Assembly: GCF_018599185.1 (NCBI RefSeq)
Contig: NZ_JAHFVL010000003.1
Coordinates: 124,001-188,000, forward strand
Direction: 5' to 3'
Source: Rhodanobacter sp. LX-99
GTDB lineage: Bacteria > Pseudomonadota > Gammaproteobacteria > Xanthomonadales > Rhodanobacteraceae
DNA: 64,000 nucleotides
Part shown: in pieces, positions 42,715-50,405 of the stretch
Layout: each line of letters starts with the position of its first letter
Numbering within the stretch: position 1 is the first letter of the stretch
Program-made: the position numbers and the translations under genes
The notes under the pieces: model-generated
Databases searched by the model: none
Told to the model about the DNA's origin: nothing
The model's input: the letters and a program-made list of their open reading frames with translations, nothing else

Positions 42715-44421
42715 TCAGGCCTCGCTGGCGCCGCCTTCGTCGGCTATCGCCGATATGATCTGCGTCGGCCGCGTCACGTCCGCAGCGGCGCTTGCCGGCG
42801 CGGACTCGGACCGGTGCTGCCGGGCCTGCAGCGCGCCGTTCATCAGGTTGAAGGCAGCGAACAGCCGGCCCAGCTCATCGCGGCGAGCCAGCCGGATACG
42901 ATGGCGATAATCCCCGCGCGCCACCCTCAGCAGCGCATCGCCAAGCAGGTCCAGCGTGTTGAGCGGCCGGCGGAACAGCCAGTAGGCCGCGCCGACGACG
43001 GCCGCCAGGGTCAGCACCAGCACGATGGCGATCACCCCCAGCGTAGTCCTTTGCGCCGCGCGCAGGGCCGCATTGCTGACCCCGAGGCGCAGGTCGCCCA
43101 CCGTCTTCGCCTGGTAATGGATGGGCACGTCGAACAGCAGCATCCCGCCCTGCCCGCGGTCGCCCGCGGTCCGGCTGAGGTAGCTCTGGATATCGTCCGG
43201 TCGCGGCAGGTATTGCATCCCCTGTGGAGCAGGCAGCTTGTGGCCGACCTCCTCCTGCCGCGTGCTGGCAATGACGTCGCCGGCTCGATCGGCGATCGCC
43301 AGGTAGTGGATCTGCTGGTTGCGCGAGACATCCGTGACCAGGGCGCGGGTGGCGGCGTGATCGTCGAGCAGCAGGTTCTCGGCCGATTCGCTGGCGATCA
43401 TGCGTCCCATCGAACTGCCGAAATCCAGCGCCACGCCGGTCACCGCGGCGCTCTGCTTGGCGTAGATCGCGGCCAGCCCCAGCATCAGCACCAGGCTCAG
43501 GATGGCGCCCAGGCTGCTGGCCCAGCGCAGGCGCAATGAAATGATGCGGGTCGCCAGCGGATTTTCGCGCTCGCGCTCGTACTCGCGCGCGGCCAGGCGC
43601 AGGTCGTCGATGACTTCCGCGCCGCGCTGGTAGCGCGACTCCGCCGTGGGCGCCAGCAAGGTGCGCACGATGCTGATCAAGATCGACGGCGTGGCCGGGT
43701 CGCGCGGGCGGATCGGCGGACGCGGCGAGCGCAGCCGCTTCCTGATCAGCTGCTGCATGTTGCCGATGTCCGGCCACGGCAGCTTGCCGGTGACCAGCCA
43801 GTACAGCACCACGCCCAGCGAGAACAGGTCGCTGCGCGCGTCGCTGCGCTCGCCGCGCAGGCGCTCCAGCGCCATGTAGGCCGGCGTGCCGCCGATTTCC
43901 GCGGGCATCCCGCCGGCGTCGCGCGGCGAACCGCGGCGCTCGGCGATGCCGAAGTCGCTGATCTTGGCGTAGCTCCAGCCGTCGGCCAGCATGATGTTTT
44001 CGGGCTTGACGTCGTGATGGAGGACGCCACGGGCATGCGCATAGTCGAGCGCGGCGGCGAGCTGTCCCACCAGGTCGATGATCACCGGCAGCGGCGGAAA
44101 CCCCTCGCGGCTGACCGCGCCGGCGAGCGTCTCGCCCGAGAGGCGCTCCATCGCGATGTACGAGCGGCCGTCGTCGGTCTCGCCGACGTCGAAGATGGTG
44201 ACGATGTGCGGATGGGTCAGGTGGCCTGCCGCGCGCGCCTCGACCAGGAACCGGCGCCGGTAGGCGGGATCGGCGGCAATCTCCCGGTGCAGGCACTTGA
44301 TCGCCACCTTGCGCTCGATGCCCGGATCGAAACCGGCGTAGACGACGGCCATCGCGCCTTCGCCGAGGATGCCCTCGACGCGATAGCGGCCGACCTGCTG
44401 CGGAATGGCGCTCTCGCTCAT
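42715..44421 (-). CDS. receptor-type Ser/Thr protein kinase with C-terminal sensor and HAMP domain
   Basis: This 568-residue protein starts with a Hanks-type kinase domain (about residues 10-275): glycine loop GEGAMAVVY, VAIK with Lys42, catalytic loop LHHDVKPEN with Asp137, DFG at 156-158 and the activation-segment end GTPAYMALE. The usual HRD arginine is His136, so this is a non-RD kinase. A membrane helix (about 295-318), a periplasmic sensor segment of about 165 residues, a second helix (about 485-507) and a HAMP domain follow, after which the protein ends with a short disordered tail. It should phosphorylate cytoplasmic targets in response to an envelope signal. The ATG overlaps the FHA gene stop as ATGA. 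Confidence 0.88.
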   Translation of the reverse strand: MSESAIPQQVGRYRVEGILGEGAMAVVYAGFDPGIERKVAIKCLHREIAADPAYRRRFLVEARAAGHLTHPHIVTIFDVGETDDGRSYIAMERLSGETLAGAVSREGFPPLPVIIDLVGQLAAALDYAHARGVLHHDVKPENIMLADGWSYAKISDFGIAERRGSPRDAGGMPAEIGGTPAYMALERLRGERSDARSDLFSLGVVLYWLVTGKLPWPDIGNMQQLIRKRLRSPRPPIRPRDPATPSILISIVRTLLAPTAESRYQRGAEVIDDLRLAAREYERERENPLATRIISLRLRWASSLGAILSLVLMLGLAAIYAKQSAAVTGVALDFGSSMGRMIASESAENLLLDDHAATRALVTDVSRNQQIHYLAIADRAGDVIASTRQEEVGHKLPAPQGMQYLPRPDDIQSYLSRTAGDRGQGGMLLFDVPIHYQAKTVGDLRLGVSNAALRAAQRTTLGVIAIVLVLTLAAVVGAAYWLFRRPLNTLDLLGDALLRVARGDYRHRIRLARRDELGRLFAAFNLMNGALQARQHRSESAPASAAADVTRPTQIISAIADEGGASEA

Positions 44422-44954
44422 GGCGACCCGAGGAACCACCACGCCAGCGTGCCCAGGATGCCGAGCACGGCAAGCAGCACGATCGCGCCGATCCAGCGCC
44501 GCGATGCGGGCCTCGGCAGGTCGCGCTCGCGGGTCAGGAACACGAACTCCGCCTGCCCCAGCCGGATGTGGTCGCCGTGGCGCAAGGTCGCCTCGTGGAT
44601 GCGCCGGTCGTTCACGAACGTGCCGTTGGTGGACAGCGTGTTCACGATGACGCAGCGGCCCTGCTGGTTGGTGATCCAGGCATGGCTGCCGGATACGCTG
44701 AGGTCGTCGACGACGATCTCGTTGTCGACCCGGCGGCCGATGGCCTGCCGGCCGGGACGAAGGGTGAAGCGGCGCCCCTCGATGCCGGGGCTGCTGCCTT
44801 CCAGCACCGGCTCGTGCACGCTGGCCCGGTCATCCACCCTCTCCCCGGCATCGCTGGCGTACTGCCGCAATGCCTCGGTGGAAAAAAACCGGGTGCCCTG
44901 CGGTCCTGAAGATCGTTCGCCGGAGCGGAACGGTGCCTGACCACGATCGCTCAT
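44418..44954 (-). CDS. FHA-domain membrane protein
   Basis: This 178-residue protein has an FHA domain (about residues 60-140) with the phosphothreonine-binding residues in place: GRRVDNEIVVDD, SVSGSHAWI and TNGTFVNDRRI. A single C-terminal membrane helix (about 155-175, IGAIVLLAVLGILGTLAWWFLG) anchors it with the FHA domain in the cytoplasm. FHA domains bind phosphothreonine peptides, and the gene is coupled by ATGA overlap to a Ser/Thr kinase, so the kinase or its substrate is the likely ligand. Confidence 0.88.
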   Translation of the reverse strand: MSDRGQAPFRSGERSSGPQGTRFFSTEALRQYASDAGERVDDRASVHEPVLEGSSPGIEGRRFTLRPGRQAIGRRVDNEIVVDDLSVSGSHAWITNQQGRCVIVNTLSTNGTFVNDRRIHEATLRHGDHIRLGQAEFVFLTRERDLPRPASRRWIGAIVLLAVLGILGTLAWWFLGSP

Positions 44955-45145
44955 CGAAACCCCATGCCTCCGAACCAGTTCGAACTATAACCAACTGGGG
45001 GACGGTCGAGGGCGCCAAGGCCAGAAATCGTTGACGCAAAAGTCACGTGCCTGAACGGTAGCCGGCCGCGACGGTCCGCGTTCACTGCGGGTTGAGTGGG
45101 GCTGCTCAAGACTCGGGTTTCCCGCAGGCAACGAGGTGCTCCCCC

Positions 45146-45580
45146 ATGACGAACAAGCTCGCTTCACTGACTTTCACTCTGGCGCTGGGAACGCTGGCGT
45201 CGGGAGTCTCCGCTGCCGCGGCGGCACAGCAGGCCATGACCGAACCGCAGGTGCAGAGCCAGCTCACCGCGCAAGGCTATACCAAGGTGCACGACCTGAA
45301 GTTCAAGAACGGCATGTGGTACGCCGAGGCGAAAAGCGCGAACGGCGAGCGGGTGGACCTGCGCATCGACGCGAGGACCGGCCAGGTGTACCCGGACAAG
45401 CAGGTGTCGCAGCTGAGCAAGCAGGACGTGCGTGCGTCGCTGGAAACCCAGGGCTACACGAACGTGCACGACGTGGAATTCGAGGACGGCATGTGGAAGG
45501 CCAAGGCGGACAACCCTGCCGGCAACCGCGTCAAACTGAAGATCGACGCCACCAGCGGCAAGGTGATCGGCACCTACTAA
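45146..45580 (+). CDS. secreted protein with two PepSY-like repeats
   Basis: This 144-residue protein has a signal peptide (about residues 1-28) followed by two copies of a roughly 50-residue unit, each with QGYTxVHDxxFxxGMWxAxA…VxLxIDAxxGxV, typical of PepSY/YpeB-like domains. Such periplasmic domains are thought to inhibit or assist proteases, and an M28 peptidase gene follows 81 bases downstream on the same strand. ATG 45146 has GAGG ten bases upstream and gives a normal signal peptide. The pairing with the peptidase is suggestive only. Confidence 0.8.
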   Translation: MTNKLASLTFTLALGTLASGVSAAAAAQQAMTEPQVQSQLTAQGYTKVHDLKFKNGMWYAEAKSANGERVDLRIDARTGQVYPDKQVSQLSKQDVRASLETQGYTNVHDVEFEDGMWKAKADNPAGNRVKLKIDATSGKVIGTY

Positions 45581-45661
45581 GGGCGCGTTCGCCGGATGGA
45601 CCGGACGGCGGATGCTCACTACCATCGGGGGGATTCCTTCCCCCGACACAGGTGACCGCCC

Positions 45662-47314
45662 GTGAAGCGACTGCTCCTTTCCGCCCTGATCATGGCCGCA
45701 TGCTCGGTCGTGCAGGCCGCCGACACGCCGACCTTCAGCCCTCAGCGGCTGTCCGCCGAAGTGAAGACGCTGTCCTCGGATGCCTTCGAGGGCCGCGGTC
45801 CGGCCACGCCGGCCGAGACGAAGACCATCGACTATGTGGTGGCGCAGATGAAGGCCGCCGGGCTGCAACCCGGCGGCGACCTCAAGGACGGCAAGCGCAG
45901 ATGGACCCAGGCGGTGCCGCTGCGGCGCAGCCAGATCGTGGGCACGCCCGCGCTGAAACTGAGCCTGGGCGACAAACATGAGGCGCTGACGCAGGGCGAG
46001 CAGATCGCCGTGCGCGCGCCGATGGACGGCTCGACCACGGTCGCGGTCGCCAACGCACCGCTGGTATTCGTCGGTTACGGCGTCAAGGCGCCGGAGCGCA
46101 ACTGGGACGACTTCAAGGGCGTCGACCTGCACGGCAAGATCGCCGTGGTACTGGTCAACGACCCCGACTTCGAGACCGGCCACGGCGACTTCGGCGGCAA
46201 GGCCATGACCTACTACGGCCGCTGGACCTACAAGTACGAAGAAGCCGCGCGGCAAGGCGCGCTCGGCATGCTGGTGATCCACGAGACCGCGCCGGCCTCG
46301 TACGGCTGGGCCACGGTGAAGAACTCCAACACCAACGCGATGTTCGACATCGTGCGCGACAAGCCGGCTGCGGTGCACCCGGAGCTGGAAGGCTGGATCC
46401 AGCGCGACCTGGCGGTACGGATGTTCAAGCACGCCGGGCTGGATTTCGACGCGCTGAAGAAGCAGGCGCAGACGCGCGCGTTCAAGCCGGTGGCGCTGAA
46501 GGGCGAGAGCCTGTCGGCGAACTTCAAGGTCGATTCCGAAGTGATCACCTCGCACAACATCGTGGGCCGCGTCGAGGGCAGCAAGCGCCCGGACGAGACG
46601 GTGATCTACAGCGCGCACTGGGACCATCTCGGCGTCGGCGCGCCGGACGCGAAAGGCGACCGCATCTACAACGGCGCCGTCGACAACGCCACCGGCACCG
46701 CGGCGCTGATCGAAATGGGCCGCGCGTTCGCGCAGGGGCCGAAGCCCGAGCGTTCGGTGGTGTTCCTCAACGTCACCGCCGAGGAGAAGGGCCTGCTCGG
46801 TTCCGAGTACTACGCCGCCAACCCGCTGTACCCCCTGGCCACCACCGTGGGCGTGCTCAACATGGATGCGCTCGACCCGCATGGCCCGGCACGCAACTTC
46901 ACCATCTCCGGCAGCGCGAAACTCGGCTTGCTGGACGACCTGGTCGCGGTGGCGAAGCAGCATGACGTGGCCTACACCGCGGACCCGAAGCCGGAGGCCG
47001 GCCACTTCTTCCGCTCCGACCATTTCTCGTTCGCCAAGCGCGGCGTGCCCGCCATCTCGTTCGGCTCCGGCAACGACTGGATCGAGGGCGGCCTCGCGGC
47101 CGGCAAGGCGGCGGAAGACGACTACACCGCCAAGCGCTACCACCAGCCTGCCGACGAATGGCAGGCCAACTGGCCGTTCACCGGCATGGCGCGCGACCTG
47201 CAGCTGCTCTACATCGTCGGCCACGACCTGGCGAACTCGGACCAGTGGCCGAACTGGGGCAAGGACTCCGAATTCCGCGCCACCCGCGACGCCAGCGCCG
47301 CCGAGCGGAAGTAA
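45662..47314 (+). CDS. secreted M28-family zinc aminopeptidase
   Basis: This 550-residue exported enzyme begins with a signal peptide (cleavage near VQAAD) and has a PA-like inserted domain (about residues 120-290). The M28 catalytic core shows the co-catalytic zinc ligands and base: AHWDHLG (about 318-324), GAVDNATG (bridging Asp), TAEEKGLLGS (catalytic and metal Glu), NMDALDP and RSDHFSF. It should remove N-terminal amino acids from peptides in the periplasm or outside the cell. The start is a GTG with AGGTGA six bases upstream. It may be co-expressed with the PepSY-like gene. Confidence 0.92.
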   Translation: MKRLLLSALIMAACSVVQAADTPTFSPQRLSAEVKTLSSDAFEGRGPATPAETKTIDYVVAQMKAAGLQPGGDLKDGKRRWTQAVPLRRSQIVGTPALKLSLGDKHEALTQGEQIAVRAPMDGSTTVAVANAPLVFVGYGVKAPERNWDDFKGVDLHGKIAVVLVNDPDFETGHGDFGGKAMTYYGRWTYKYEEAARQGALGMLVIHETAPASYGWATVKNSNTNAMFDIVRDKPAAVHPELEGWIQRDLAVRMFKHAGLDFDALKKQAQTRAFKPVALKGESLSANFKVDSEVITSHNIVGRVEGSKRPDETVIYSAHWDHLGVGAPDAKGDRIYNGAVDNATGTAALIEMGRAFAQGPKPERSVVFLNVTAEEKGLLGSEYYAANPLYPLATTVGVLNMDALDPHGPARNFTISGSAKLGLLDDLVAVAKQHDVAYTADPKPEAGHFFRSDHFSFAKRGVPAISFGSGNDWIEGGLAAGKAAEDDYTAKRYHQPADEWQANWPFTGMARDLQLLYIVGHDLANSDQWPNWGKDSEFRATRDASAAERK

Positions 47315-47345
47315 GCCCCGGGTTCCTGATGTATTCCCTCCCGAA

Positions 47346-47369
47346 CCTCCCCCTGCGAGCAGGGGGAGG
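47346..47369. repeat. perfect palindrome, REP-like or bidirectional terminator
   Basis: CCTCCCCCTGC and GCAGGGGGAGG form an 11-bp perfect inverted repeat separated by two bases, between two convergent genes. GC-rich palindromes of this sort are common in Xanthomonadales intergenic space. It may terminate transcription from both sides or be a copy of a dispersed repeat; no second copy is present in the window. Confidence 0.5.
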
Positions 47370-47377
47370 AACAATCG

Positions 47378-48352
47378 TCAGTGCAGGCCGTAGGCCCAGC
47401 GCAGGAACACCGGCAGCATCCGCTTCCACGACGCCTGGTTGTGCACGCCGCCGGGCAGCAGGAACAGCGTGGCGTCGGCGTGACGCGACGGATGCTTCGC
47501 GGCATCCATGTTGACCGTATAGCCCAGTTGCTTCAGCCCGCGCAGGCGAAAGCCGTCGGCGCCGCGATAGCCTTGCAGCAGGTCCTGCGTGTCGTCGACG
47601 GTATCGTTGATGCCGTCGCCGTCGCGATCCTTGGTTTCCTCCGCCGTGCCCACCGCGAACCACATGCGCAAGCCTGCGCGCTTGCGGCCGTGATCGACCA
47701 TCGCCTGCGCCAGCCGCGTGTGCTGCACCGCCGTGGCGCTGCCGCGATCCGCGGCCAGCCAGAACGAGGGCGAAAAGGCGCCGACCTGGCCGAACACTTC
47801 CGGGTACTGCCAGCCGAGGTTGAACGCGTTCAACGCGCCCAGCGACCAGCCCAGCATCGTGCGCCCGCGCGCGGACTGGCGCGTGCGGTAGTGCGCGTCC
47901 ACATACGGCACCAGCGCCGTGGCGACCCAGGCGGAATAGTCCTGCGCGCGCGTGCCGATCGGGCCGATCGGCGAACCGCCGACCAGGCTGCGCGCCGCGG
48001 CGCGGTCGGACAGGCCGTAGCCGCTGGCGCGATCGGCGAGCATCCCGATCGCCACCACGATCACCGGCCCGATCGCCTTGTCCCGATACAGCTGCGCCAG
48101 GGCCGGCTGCAGGCCGACAGCCTCCATGTCCTGGCCGTCGTTCGCGTACAGCACCGGATAACGGCGCATCGCGGCGCGGTCGTAATCCGGCGGCAGATAT
48201 ACCGTGACCGCGATCTTCTCCGGCGCGAACGCCGGTGCATCGAGCCGCAGTTGCACCACGCCGGTTTCGTTCGACGCCAGCGCCGCCGGCACGCCGCCAG
48301 TCAGCAGCACGCCGCACAGGAAGCCCCGCACGAACCAGCGCCGCGCCATCAT
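47378..48352 (-). CDS. secreted alpha/beta-hydrolase esterase with calcium-loop-like insert
   Basis: This 324-residue protein has a signal peptide (about residues 1-26, ending AALAS) and an esterase-D/enterochelin-esterase-like alpha/beta fold: VYLPPDYDR, the nucleophile elbow GWSLGALN (Ser near residue 167) and a C-terminal PGGVHNQASW that holds the catalytic His. Between them is DRDGDGINDTVDD, an EF-hand-like acidic loop not usual in the family. It starts at ATG 48352, overlapping the glucosidase stop by four bases, so it is part of the maltodextrin locus. The ester substrate is unknown, possibly acylated sugars or glycans. Confidence 0.82.
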   Translation of the reverse strand: MMARRWFVRGFLCGVLLTGGVPAALASNETGVVQLRLDAPAFAPEKIAVTVYLPPDYDRAAMRRYPVLYANDGQDMEAVGLQPALAQLYRDKAIGPVIVVAIGMLADRASGYGLSDRAAARSLVGGSPIGPIGTRAQDYSAWVATALVPYVDAHYRTRQSARGRTMLGWSLGALNAFNLGWQYPEVFGQVGAFSPSFWLAADRGSATAVQHTRLAQAMVDHGRKRAGLRMWFAVGTAEETKDRDGDGINDTVDDTQDLLQGYRGADGFRLRGLKQLGYTVNMDAAKHPSRHADATLFLLPGGVHNQASWKRMLPVFLRWAYGLH

Positions 48353-49971
48353 TCCACGCTGGCGAACCAGGCGCCGTAGCCGGGCAATCGCAACTGGCCG
48401 CCGTCGAAATGCCCCTGCAACAGCCCATGGCCGTCCAGCAGACGCGGCTGGCCGAGCGCCGCGGGCAGGCGGATGTCGATGGGCGCACCGGCCAGGTTGA
48501 ACACCACCAGCACGGTCTGCCCGTCCAGGCGGCGGGTGAACGCCAGCACCGGCTCGGCGGTGTCGACGAATGCGATGTCGCCCCAGCGCAGCGCGGGCTG
48601 CGATTTGCGCCAGCGCATGAAGGCGCGGAAACCGTTCAACACCGAATGCGGATCGGCATCCTGCCGGCTCACAGCCAGTGCGCGATGTTCCTGCGGCACC
48701 GGCAGCCACGGCCTGCCGCGGCTGAAGCCGGCATGTGCGTCGGCATCGTTCCACGGCATCGGCGTGCGGCAACCGTCGCGGCCCTTGAACTGCGGCCAGA
48801 ACGCGATGCCGTAGGGATCCTGCAGCGACTCGTACGGCAGCTGGGCCTCGGTCAGGCCCAGTTCCTCGCCCTGGTAGACGCACACCGAACCGCGCAGCGA
48901 ACAGACCATCGCGGCAAGCAGGTTGGCCAGCTGCGGCGAGGGCTGATCCCTGCCCCAGCGCGTCAGCACGCGCTCGACGTCGTGGTTGGAGATCGCCCAG
49001 CACGGCCAGCCGTCGGTCATCTGCGCTTCCAGCGCCTGCACCGTGCCGCGGATGTGCGCGGCGCTGAAGTCGTCGGTGAGCAGCTCGAAGCTGTAACCCA
49101 TGTGCAGCCGGCCGGGGCGGGTGTACTCGGCCATCGTCGCCAGCGAATCCTCCGAGGAGATCTCGCCCAGCGTGGCCACATCCGGGTAACGGTCCATCAG
49201 CGCGCGCAACTCGCCGAGGAAGGCCAGGTTCTCCGGCTGCGTGTTGTTGTAGTAGTGGTACTGGAACGCGTACGGATTGTCCGGGCTGAAGCCGCGGCCC
49301 ACGCGCTTCTCCTTCGGCTTGGGCGGGTTGTCGCGCAGCTCGCGGTCGTGGAAGCAGAAGTTGATCGCGTCCAGGCGGAAGCCGTCCACGCCCTTGTCCA
49401 GCCAGAAGCGCACGCTGTCGAGAATGGCCGCGCGCACGTCGGGATGATGGAAATTCAGGTCGGGCTGCGAGGCGAGGAAGTTGTGCAGGTAATACTGGCC
49501 GCGCCGCGGCTCCCACTTCCAGGCCGGGCCGCCGAACAGCGACAGCCAGTTGTTCGGCGCACTGCCGTCCTCGCGCGCGTCGGCCCACACGTACCAGTCG
49601 GCCTTCGGGTTGTCACGGCTCTCACGGCTTTCCCTGAACCAGGCATGCTCGATCGAGGTGTGGCTGAGCACCTGGTCGATCATCACCTTCAAGCCGAGGC
49701 GGTGCGCCTTCGCCAGCAGCGCGTCGAAGTCGGCCAGCGTGCCGAACAGCGGATCGACGTCGCGATAGTCGGCGATGTCGTAGCCGAAGTCCGCCATCGG
49801 CGAGCGGAAGAACGGTGCGATCCAGATCGCGTCCACGCCGAGGCTGGCCACGTAGTCGAGCCGCTCGATGATGCCCGGCAGATCGCCCACGCCATCGCCA
49901 TCGGTATCCAGGAAGCTGCGCGGGTAGATCTGGTAGGTGACGGCTCCGCGCCACCAGGGTGCATCACTCAT
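48349..49971 (-). CDS. cytoplasmic alpha-glucosidase, GH13
   Basis: This 540-residue enzyme lacks a signal peptide and has a full GH13 core: YQIYPRSFLDTDGDGVGD at the start, GFRLDAINF (nucleophile Asp), ATLGEISSED (acid/base Glu) and AISNHDVERV (third Asp). The overall sequence resembles GH13 alpha-glucosidases of Xanthomonas that act on maltose and short maltodextrins. It would split the sugars imported by the MFS transporter at the other end of the locus. ATG 49971 gives the usual N-terminus with AGGGGA about 11 bases upstream. It is preceded by operator copy A and is therefore probably maltose-induced. Confidence 0.9.
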   Translation of the reverse strand: MSDAPWWRGAVTYQIYPRSFLDTDGDGVGDLPGIIERLDYVASLGVDAIWIAPFFRSPMADFGYDIADYRDVDPLFGTLADFDALLAKAHRLGLKVMIDQVLSHTSIEHAWFRESRESRDNPKADWYVWADAREDGSAPNNWLSLFGGPAWKWEPRRGQYYLHNFLASQPDLNFHHPDVRAAILDSVRFWLDKGVDGFRLDAINFCFHDRELRDNPPKPKEKRVGRGFSPDNPYAFQYHYYNNTQPENLAFLGELRALMDRYPDVATLGEISSEDSLATMAEYTRPGRLHMGYSFELLTDDFSAAHIRGTVQALEAQMTDGWPCWAISNHDVERVLTRWGRDQPSPQLANLLAAMVCSLRGSVCVYQGEELGLTEAQLPYESLQDPYGIAFWPQFKGRDGCRTPMPWNDADAHAGFSRGRPWLPVPQEHRALAVSRQDADPHSVLNGFRAFMRWRKSQPALRWGDIAFVDTAEPVLAFTRRLDGQTVLVVFNLAGAPIDIRLPAALGQPRLLDGHGLLQGHFDGGQLRLPGYGAWFASVE

Positions 49972-50032
49972 TTGAACGTGTCCCCTCGGCATGAGGCGGG
50001 CACATCCGACCGCCCGTCGTTGAATGCCGATC

Positions 50033-50082
50033 AGCTTAGCCGCAGCTTCGTTGCGACCAGCACGGATGTGCATACGTATTCA
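50033..50082 (-). promoter_or_regulatory. operator A and promoter of the glucosidase-esterase operon
   Basis: On the minus strand the 14-mer TGAATACGTATGCA (50069-50082) is followed exactly 29 bases later by CTAAGCTGA, containing the -10-like TAAGCT (50033-50038). The 14-mer is palindromic except for one pair, with ATACGTAT as core, in the style of LacI/GalR-family sites. The arrangement equals that of copies B and C. Confidence 0.7.
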
Positions 50083-50238
50083 TTCGTGCTGCAGTCGCGG
50101 CATGCCGCGTGCGCGGCGTGCCGGCGGCGGTTCACGCGTCACGCGCCGATGCCGAGTCGCGTCGCGGCCTGCGCCGCCGGCACCCGCCTTCCGGATGCGC
50201 GATGCTGCAATGCGATAAGCGCAACAGGGCGCCGGCCA

Positions 50239-50287
50239 TGAATACGTATGCAGGAAATGCTTCGCTGCGGAAATGCCGGCCTACCAT
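50239..50287 (+). promoter_or_regulatory. operator B and promoter of the TonB receptor operon
   Basis: TGAATACGTATGCA (50239-50252) is followed after 29 bases by TACCATGCA, with TACCAT (50282-50287) as the likely -10 and TTCGCT as a poor -35 starting nine bases after the operator. The 5' leader to the receptor ATG would be about 110 bases. Copies A and B are in divergent orientation, 156 bases apart. Confidence 0.75.
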
Positions 50288-50405
50288 GCAAACACGCCGC
50301 CGCAAATTTCGGCAGCGCACCTGCCGACGGTCGTCGCCGACGGAAGCGCGGGGGAATCCAATAACCGAGATCGACGGCGACACACCTTTAGTGGGAGGGG
50401 AGTTC

